Source of the DNA: RGIG9608 sp045612365
GTDB lineage: Bacteria; Bacteroidota; Bacteroidia; Bacteroidales; Paludibacteraceae
Direction: 5' to 3'
Assembly: GCA_045612365.1 (NCBI GenBank)
Contig: JAZKYY010000017.1
Location: forward strand, 248,001-312,000
Length of the DNA: 64,000 nt
The notes under the pieces: model-generated
Databases searched by the model: none
The model's input: the letters and a program-made list of their open reading frames with translations, nothing else
What the model was told of the DNA's origin: nothing
Part shown: positions 59,139 through 64,000 of the stretch, piece by piece
Numbering within the stretch: position 1 is the stretch's first letter
Layout of the letters: every line of letters begins with the position of its first letter
Translations under genes and position numbers: made by a program

Positions 59139-60500
59139 TTATTTTAAAGCATCTACTATTTGCGATAGATACATGTCGATATCTCCAGCTCCTATTGTCA
59201 AAAGAACATCAAACTGTTGCGATTTCAAAGTAGAAATCAATTCGCTTTTTGATGTGAGAATTTTTTCTTGACAAGAAACTTCGTCAAAAATCATTTTAGA
59301 AGAAACTCCCTCAATAGGTAATTCGCGAGCTGGATAAATTTCTACCAAAATAACCATGTCGAGCAAAGAAAGTGCTTCGGCAAATCCCTTGTAAAAATCA
59401 CGTGTTCTGGTGTAGAGGTGAGGTTGAAAAACACCACATACTTTTTTGTCGGCATAAAGAGCTTTTACTGATTTTATGCTAGCCAAAAGTTCTTCTGGGT
59501 GGTGAGCATAATCGTCAATAATTGTCAACTTCTCAGTCTTGAGGTGAGTTTCAAATCTTCTACGAATGCCTGCGAATGACTCCATTCCTTTTTTTAATTC
59601 TTCGGCAGTCGCTCCATTTAGCCAAGCAATAGCCATAGCGGCAACCCCATTTTCTACATTTACCAATACAGGAACTCCAAGATTGATATCGCAAACCTTT
59701 TCAGTTGGAGTAACAAAGTCAAAACGCAATTCGCCATTCCCGATTCTAATATTTTCGGCATAAAAATCGGCTTTCTCTGTTGAAGAGTAGGTGTAAAGTT
59801 TTACTCCAGACTTCAATCGAGGTTGTAGCAGAATATTTTTTTTCATTAGCAAGCAACCGCCCTCTTGAATGAGCGATGTGAAGTGAGCAAAGCTTTCTAA
59901 ATATGCTTCGTGAGTGCCATAAATGTCTAAATGGTCGGCATCGGTAGCTGTTATTACAGCCATATAAGGCGATAAGTGGTGAAATGATCGGTCGAACTCA
60001 TCTGCTTCAATTACTACCAAATCACTTTTATCAGAGAGCAATAAGTTGCTCGTGTAATTTTTTGCAATACCGCCAAGAAATGCGTTACAATCTACATGAC
60101 TTTGCTTGAGCAAATGTGCTGTCATGGTTGAAGTTGTTGTTTTTCCATGCGTTCCTGCAATGCACAAACCTCTTTCAAGATGTGTGATTTTGCCTAAAAC
60201 TTGCGCTCTTTTTTGAATTGTGAAACCTTGTTGTTTGAAATACTGAAATTCAAAATGATCTTCAGGAATTGCAGGCGTATAAACAATCAATGTGGCATCT
60301 CTCTGAAGAAAAATTGTAGGAATAAGTTCTACAGAATCATCATAATGAATAAGGATGTTTTCTGCTTCAAGCTCTTCGCAAAGCATACTACGAGTACGGT
60401 CGTAACCAGCCACTTTAAAACCTTTAGCTTTGAAATAGCGAGCCAAAGCACTCATCCCAATTCCTCCAATTCCTAAGAAATATACGTTTTTGTATCTCAT
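59139..60500 (-). CDS. murC: UDP-N-acetylmuramate-L-alanine ligase
   Basis: 453 aa. Adds L-Ala to UDP-MurNAc, the first peptide step of peptidoglycan synthesis. Rossmann start VYFLGIGGIGMSALARYFKAKG, ATP loop CIAGTHGKTTTSTMTAHLL, EADEFDRSF (metal), DADHLDIYG, and DDYAHHPEELLASI. Complete. It opens the divisome genes here without murG, ftsW or mraY next to it, so the dcw cluster is broken between murG and murC in this genome; upstream gene is rlmB. Confidence 0.96.
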   Translation of the reverse strand: MRYKNVYFLGIGGIGMSALARYFKAKGFKVAGYDRTRSMLCEELEAENILIHYDDSVELIPTIFLQRDATLIVYTPAIPEDHFEFQYFKQQGFTIQKRAQVLGKITHLERGLCIAGTHGKTTTSTMTAHLLKQSHVDCNAFLGGIAKNYTSNLLLSDKSDLVVIEADEFDRSFHHLSPYMAVITATDADHLDIYGTHEAYLESFAHFTSLIQEGGCLLMKKNILLQPRLKSGVKLYTYSSTEKADFYAENIRIGNGELRFDFVTPTEKVCDINLGVPVLVNVENGVAAMAIAWLNGATAEELKKGMESFAGIRRRFETHLKTEKLTIIDDYAHHPEELLASIKSVKALYADKKVCGVFQPHLYTRTRDFYKGFAEALSLLDMVILVEIYPARELPIEGVSSKMIFDEVSCQEKILTSKSELISTLKSQQFDVLLTIGAGDIDMYLSQIVDALK

Positions 60501-60511
60501 TGTTGTTGTGA

Positions 60512-61321
60512 TTAAAATATTTCTCTTTGTCTCAAAACTTCGTAAATAAGTATACCTGCTGATACAGAAACGTTGAGTGAAGATATTTTTCCACTCATCG
60601 GGATTCGAACCTGTTCATCGCAAATTTTGAGTCGTTCTGGGGCAATGCCTACATCTTCAGCACCCATAATCAGAGCAATAGGTTCGGTCATTGAGCATTG
60701 TGTGTAATTCTGTGTTGCTTTTTCTGTGGCAGCAATAGATTTTATGCCCGAATCTGCAAGAAACTTTATGCAGTTAGTTAGATTTTCTGTGCGACAAACA
60801 GCTATATTGTGCAATGCCCCTGCCGAAGTTTTTATAGCATCTGCGTTGATGCTAGCTGTTCCTTGAGTAGGAATAATGATTGCATCAACTCCTGCACATT
60901 CACAAGTGCGAGCAATAGCACCAAAGTTACGAACATCGGTTATCCCATCTAAGATTACAAAAAAAGGCACTTTTCCCTGTTCAAAAACAAAAGGAACAAT
61001 ATCTTCTATTTTTTGATAAGTGATTTGAGAAAGAAAAGCAATTACGCCTTGATGATTTTTTTCTGTCATCCTATCAAGTTTTTCACGAGGAACTCGTTGT
61101 ACGGAGATTTCTTTTCCTTTCAACGCTTCCAACAATTCGCGTGCAATAGAACTGCTCATATCTCTCCTCAACAAAATACGATCGAAATCTTTCCCCGCAT
61201 TGATGGCTTCTATAACTGCTCTAATGCCGAAAACCATTGTACTTTCCTTCACTCGATGTTCTTTGACGCCTTCGAGATAGGTTCGCTTCTTGATGTTTTG
61301 ATTTTTGTTGTTTCTAATCAT
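60512..61321 (-). CDS. rlmB: SpoU-family 23S rRNA/tRNA 2'-O-methyltransferase (RlmB type)
   Basis: 269 aa. Methylates 2'-OH of a guanosine, probably in 23S rRNA. N-terminal RNA-binding part MVFGIRAVIEAINAGKDFDRI..., then the knotted SPOUT core with VILDGITDVRNFGAIARTCECAG, IIPTQGTASINADAIKTSAGAL and the SAM knot LIMGAEDVGIAPERLKICDEQVRIPM-SGKISSLNVSVSAGILIYEVLRQ. A start at MVFGIRAV (61237) is also plausible; the first 28 residues are basic. Lies 11 nt upstream of murC. Confidence 0.92.
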   Translation of the reverse strand: MIRNNKNQNIKKRTYLEGVKEHRVKESTMVFGIRAVIEAINAGKDFDRILLRRDMSSSIARELLEALKGKEISVQRVPREKLDRMTEKNHQGVIAFLSQITYQKIEDIVPFVFEQGKVPFFVILDGITDVRNFGAIARTCECAGVDAIIIPTQGTASINADAIKTSAGALHNIAVCRTENLTNCIKFLADSGIKSIAATEKATQNYTQCSMTEPIALIMGAEDVGIAPERLKICDEQVRIPMSGKISSLNVSVSAGILIYEVLRQREIF

Positions 61322-61327
61322 TGTTTC

Positions 61328-62611
61328 TTATACGTCTAAACCAATGTCTGTGCGATAGTATTTTTTGTCAAACAAAATCTTTTCTGCCATGGCAAGTGAT
61401 GCCAATCGTGCATCGTTTTTAGTCTCTCCTAATGAACTTACAGCTAAAACACGACCTCCACTAGTAAGAATTTTTTCTCTATCTTTTTTTGTTCCTGCAT
61501 GGAATATTACAGTGTTTTCTTGAGTCTTATTCAGACCTGTAATTTCTTTTCCTTTTTCGAAACTTTCAGGATAACCGCCTGATGCAAGTACTATGGTTAC
61601 TGCGCTACGGCTATCAATTTCCAATGTTTTCTCATTCAAATTGCCATCTGCAACACCTTGAAGCAAATCTACAAGATCAGATTTTATGCGGAGCATTACA
61701 GCCTCAGTTTCTGGGTCTCCCATACGTGCGTTGTATTCGATTACATAAGGGTCTCCATCTACGTTCATTAATCCAATAAAGATAAATCCTTTGTAATTGA
61801 TTTGATCTTGAAGTAATCCATTGATGGTCGGTTTTATGATACGTTCTTCAACCTTTTGCATAAAAACTTCGTTGGCAAAAGGAACTGGAGAAACAGCACC
61901 CATACCACCTGTGTTCAGACCAGTATCATGTTCTCCAATACGTTTGTAGTCTTTGGCAACTGGAAGAATTTTGTAGTTATTTCCGTCTGTCATTACAAAA
62001 ACAGAACATTCAATTCCAGATAAGTACTCTTCTATTACAACAGTAGAACTTGCATCGCCAAACTTTCCTTGTAACATTTCTCTAAGCTCTTTTTCTGCTT
62101 CTTCTCTTTCTGGGATAATCAATACGCCTTTCCCAGCAGCTAAACCATCGGCTTTGAGTACGTAAGGAGCTTTCAGTTCTTTTAAAAAAGCAAATCCTTC
62201 TTCCAAATTCGATTGATTGACACTTAAATAACGCGCAGTTGGAATATTGTGCTTTTGCATAAAGTTTTTAGAAAACTGCTTGCTCCCTTCAAGCATAGCT
62301 CCTTTTTTGTCGGGACCAATAACTGGAATGTTTTTTAACTCCTCGTCGTTTGCAAAAAAATCTACTACGCCTTCAACCAATGGTTTTTCTGGCCCAACAA
62401 CTACCATATCGATTTTTTCATCAAGAACGATTTTTTTTAATCCTTCAAAATCTGTTTCTGAAATTGGGAGGTTGATGCCTACGTTTTCTGTTCCTGCATT
62501 TCCTGGCGCAATAAATAGTTTTTCAACTTGTTTGCTTTGTGAAATTTTCCAGGCAAATGCATGTTCGCGTCCACCTGATCCTAATAAAAGTACTTTCATC
62601 TTTTTGTTCAT
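61328..62611 (-). CDS. purD: Phosphoribosylamine-glycine ligase
   Basis: 427 aa. Joins phosphoribosylamine and glycine in purine synthesis. MKVLLLGSGGREHAFAWKISQS, then ATP-grasp core: KQFSKNFMQKHNIPTARYL, YVLKADGLAAGKGVLII, VVIEEYLSGIECSVFVMTDG, TGGMGAVSPV and YVIEYNARMGDPETEAVML. Start may be the ATG at 62599 (residue 5) instead. First gene of an eight-gene minus-strand run; purN is elsewhere in the window (43 kb). Confidence 0.96.
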   Translation of the reverse strand: MNKKMKVLLLGSGGREHAFAWKISQSKQVEKLFIAPGNAGTENVGINLPISETDFEGLKKIVLDEKIDMVVVGPEKPLVEGVVDFFANDEELKNIPVIGPDKKGAMLEGSKQFSKNFMQKHNIPTARYLSVNQSNLEEGFAFLKELKAPYVLKADGLAAGKGVLIIPEREEAEKELREMLQGKFGDASSTVVIEEYLSGIECSVFVMTDGNNYKILPVAKDYKRIGEHDTGLNTGGMGAVSPVPFANEVFMQKVEERIIKPTINGLLQDQINYKGFIFIGLMNVDGDPYVIEYNARMGDPETEAVMLRIKSDLVDLLQGVADGNLNEKTLEIDSRSAVTIVLASGGYPESFEKGKEITGLNKTQENTVIFHAGTKKDREKILTSGGRVLAVSSLGETKNDARLASLAMAEKILFDKKYYRTDIGLDV

Positions 62612-62615
62612 TTTT

Positions 62616-62632
62616 TACCTTTGGCAAAGGTA
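62616..62632. promoter_or_regulatory. Palindrome with two head-to-head -7 boxes, purD promoter
   Basis: TACCTTTG (62616-62623), one base, CAAAGGTA (62625-62632): a perfect 17-nt palindrome. The minus-strand TACCTTTG (62632-62625) would transcribe purD, with a start near 62619 and a short leader. The plus-strand copy points toward mntP. Neither has a well-spaced TTTG. Confidence 0.5.
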
Positions 62633-62744
62633 GTAAAAAATGTTAACGGTGGGGAGTAATTAAGGTAAGATAACGAGCAGTTTTTTTAGCAGTTTCACAA
62701 CCTTTTTTCTTTTTTGTTGAAAGGTGAGTTTATTAACTAATTAT

Positions 62745-62752
62745 TACCTTTG
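62745..62752 (+). promoter_or_regulatory. -7 box TACCTTTG, mntP
   Basis: Exact TAnnTTTG match 25 nt before the mntP ATG; nearest TTTG is 28 nt upstream. Confidence 0.5.
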
Positions 62753-62777
62753 TGGCCTCGTTTTTAGTTGAGAAATT

Positions 62778-63335
62778 ATGATGTCTTTGTTTGATGTTGT
62801 ATTGTTGTCAATTGGTTTGGCTATGGATTGCTTCTCGGTGTCGTTAGCATGTTCTATGCAGAGCCGAAAAGTGTGTCTTAAAAAAGTTTTTTTTGTGGCA
62901 TTTATTTTTGGATTTTTTCAAGGAATGATGCCTGTTATTGGTTGGTCTTTAGGACTGTTTTTCAAAACCTACATAGAACAATTTTCGGGTTGGATAGCTT
63001 TCGCAATACTTGGTTTTTTAGGCGTAAAAATGATTATAGAAGGAGTAAAACAAGAACCTTTAGATGATAAAAAAAATATCTTTCATTCCTATAAAATGCT
63101 TTTCTTGATGGCTGTTGCTACAAGTATAGATGCAATGGCTTCAGGAATTGTTTTTATCCCTTTTGGACAACAAATTTGGTTGGCGGCAGTTATTATTGCT
63201 TTAGGAAGTTTTGTTTTCTCAATGTTGGGAATTTTTCTTGGTCGAATGCTTAAAGGTTTTTTGCCTTTTCGTCCTGAGATTTTAGGTGGTATAGTTCTCG
63301 TTTTAATTGGTCTAAAAATTTTGTTCAGAATTTAG
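62778..63335 (+). CDS. mntP: Manganese efflux pump
   Basis: 185 aa. Six-helix inner-membrane exporter of Mn2+ built from two DUF204 repeats: FDVVLLSIGLAMDCFSVSLACSM in the first and ATSIDAMASGIVFIPFG in the second, each with the metal-binding Asp in (M/I)DA/C. Length normal. Two Met codons at the start. No manganese riboswitch was recognised in the 145-nt leader region. 7 nt upstream of prmA, so probably co-transcribed. Confidence 0.95.
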   Translation: MMSLFDVVLLSIGLAMDCFSVSLACSMQSRKVCLKKVFFVAFIFGFFQGMMPVIGWSLGLFFKTYIEQFSGWIAFAILGFLGVKMIIEGVKQEPLDDKKNIFHSYKMLFLMAVATSIDAMASGIVFIPFGQQIWLAAVIIALGSFVFSMLGIFLGRMLKGFLPFRPEILGGIVLVLIGLKILFRI

Positions 63336-63342
63336 TTTTTCT

Positions 63343-64000
63343 ATGAACTATAAAGAAGTTGAATTCATAATAGAAGAAAACCAAGAACTTGTTTCGGATA
63401 TTTTGGCAAATTTGTTGGGAGAAATAGGTTTTGAGAGTTTTTTGTCAACAGATACAAGCTTTCATGCATATTGTCAAACGGATTTTTTTGATAATCGTGC
63501 GCTTTGCCAAGTGATTGAAGATTTCCCATTTGAGGCGAAAATCTCATTTTCTGTGCGCGATGCGGAACAAAAAAATTGGAATGAAACTTGGGAAAAGGAT
63601 TTTACTTTTTTTGAGGTAAATGAGAATTGCGTGGTTAGACATCCACAAGCGAATTTGCCCAAAAAATACGATTATGAGATTGTGGTGGAACCTAAAATGG
63701 CTTTCGGTTCGGGTTATCATGAAACTACTCGATTGGTGATGAACCAAATGTTCCAGATGGATTTTCGTGACAAAAACGTGCTAGATATGGGTTGTGGAAC
63801 GGCAGTTTTAGCTATTTTGGCGTCGAAACTTGGTGCAAAAAACATTACAGCTATTGATATTGACGAGTTCTCTTTCCAAAATGCTATTCACAATTGCAAA
63901 TTGAATGATTTGAAAAACATAGAAGTGTTGCTTGGAGATTCAAAGTTGCTCTGTCAGCAGCAATTTGATGTTATTTTGGCAAATATAAATAGAAATATTT
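63343..64000 (+). CDS. prmA: Ribosomal protein L11 methyltransferase, truncated by window end
   Basis: 219 codons visible; runs off the right edge. Trimethylates ribosomal protein L11. N-terminal domain NYKEVEFIIEENQELVSDILANLLGEIGFESF and the catalytic core with PKMAFGSGYHETTRLVMNQMF, motif I VLDMGCGTAVLAILASKLGAKNITAIDID, and the end ILANINRNI, which is the PrmA N-x-x-x active-site loop. Starts 7 nt after the mntP stop. Confidence 0.95.
   Translation, partial: MNYKEVEFIIEENQELVSDILANLLGEIGFESFLSTDTSFHAYCQTDFFDNRALCQVIEDFPFEAKISFSVRDAEQKNWNETWEKDFTFFEVNENCVVRHPQANLPKKYDYEIVVEPKMAFGSGYHETTRLVMNQMFQMDFRDKNVLDMGCGTAVLAILASKLGAKNITAIDIDEFSFQNAIHNCKLNDLKNIEVLLGDSKLLCQQQFDVILANINRNI

Noticed and set aside
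62633..62777. Manganese-sensing riboswitch before mntP
   Set aside because: The 145-nt region shows no strong paired structure; only a -7 box was found.
1..64000. Insertion sequences, integrases, prophage or defence systems
   Set aside because: No transposase, integrase, capsid, restriction or toxin-antitoxin signatures were recognised in any reading frame.

Overview
The window is AT-rich chromosomal DNA from a member of the Bacteroidota, most probably the order Bacteroidales. Several independent signs agree: -7 boxes of the form TAnnTTTG with TTTG about 20 nt upstream, weak or absent Shine-Dalgarno sequences, a long NusB (310 aa), DUF5723/TSP3/OmpA and other OmpA-type envelope proteins, BspA-like leucine-rich repeats, a FISUMP-type lipoprotein, the GGGtGRT/NifU-like pair, and the gene order nusB-yajC-ybbR-coaE. 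I do not assign a genus. Most of the window is housekeeping sequence. I saw no insertion sequence, prophage, CRISPR array or integrase.

Layout. 1-4.5 kb is an accessory patch: a truncated lipoprotein, a BspA-like protein, a frame-disrupted P-loop NTPase, a structured RNA, and a two-gene unit encoding an HTH-like protein and a membrane Ser/Thr kinase. 4.5-16 kb holds the GGGtGRT/NifU-like pair, folE, a SPOR protein, a MATE exporter, efp, and a run pepD - nucleotide-sugar dehydratase - glnS - pyrH. 16-26 kb holds an 8-kb gene for a 2677-residue secreted protein with about 22 cadherin-like beta-sandwich repeats, then an OmpA protein. 26-32 kb has pnp, a frame-disrupted FISUMP lipoprotein, a second structured RNA with an excellent promoter, pgk and tig. 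32-36 kb has a glycosyltransferase/methyltransferase/ATP-grasp cassette, pyrI, a flavin reductase and tRNA-Asp. 36-45.6 kb has nusB-yajC-ybbR-coaE, a DEAD-box helicase, a tiny PspC protein, metG, purN, a KdsC-like phosphatase and trpB2. 45.5-53.8 kb has a Trp attenuator, an OmpA/TSP3 protein with a partner lipoprotein, argB, manA, a phosphohexomutase and a YqaE/Pmp3 peptide. 53.9-64 kb is a minus-strand run purD-rlmB-murC-ftsQ-ftsA-ftsZ-polyprenyl synthase-mnmA, with mntP and the start of prmA on the plus strand.

How the genes work together. Division and wall synthesis (murC, ftsQ, ftsA, ftsZ, and a polyprenyl synthase probably making quinone or lipid-carrier chains) sit together. Sugar-phosphate interconversion (manA, phosphohexomutase) and nucleotide-sugar dehydration feed envelope polysaccharide. 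The trpB2 gene is preceded by a 15-codon leader peptide with three consecutive Trp codons and a strong terminator hairpin, a classical attenuation device.

Most interesting: two unannotated minus-strand RNAs (about 2305-2494 and 29187-29390) share one architecture although their stems differ in sequence. Both have a TACTTTTGC promoter box, a 5' hairpin followed by GACATATT, a second hairpin, and a long rod with a 3/2 internal loop (RCC opposite AA), a 7-bp stem and a central bubble. In both, a 3' terminator overlaps the rod base. They could be a paralogous pair of 6S-like or Bacteroidales-type regulatory RNAs. This is read by eye and needs a covariance search. Two genes are split by single frameshifts (1753-2236 and 28381-29132); the second break falls on an A8 run and could be phase-variable or a sequencing error.
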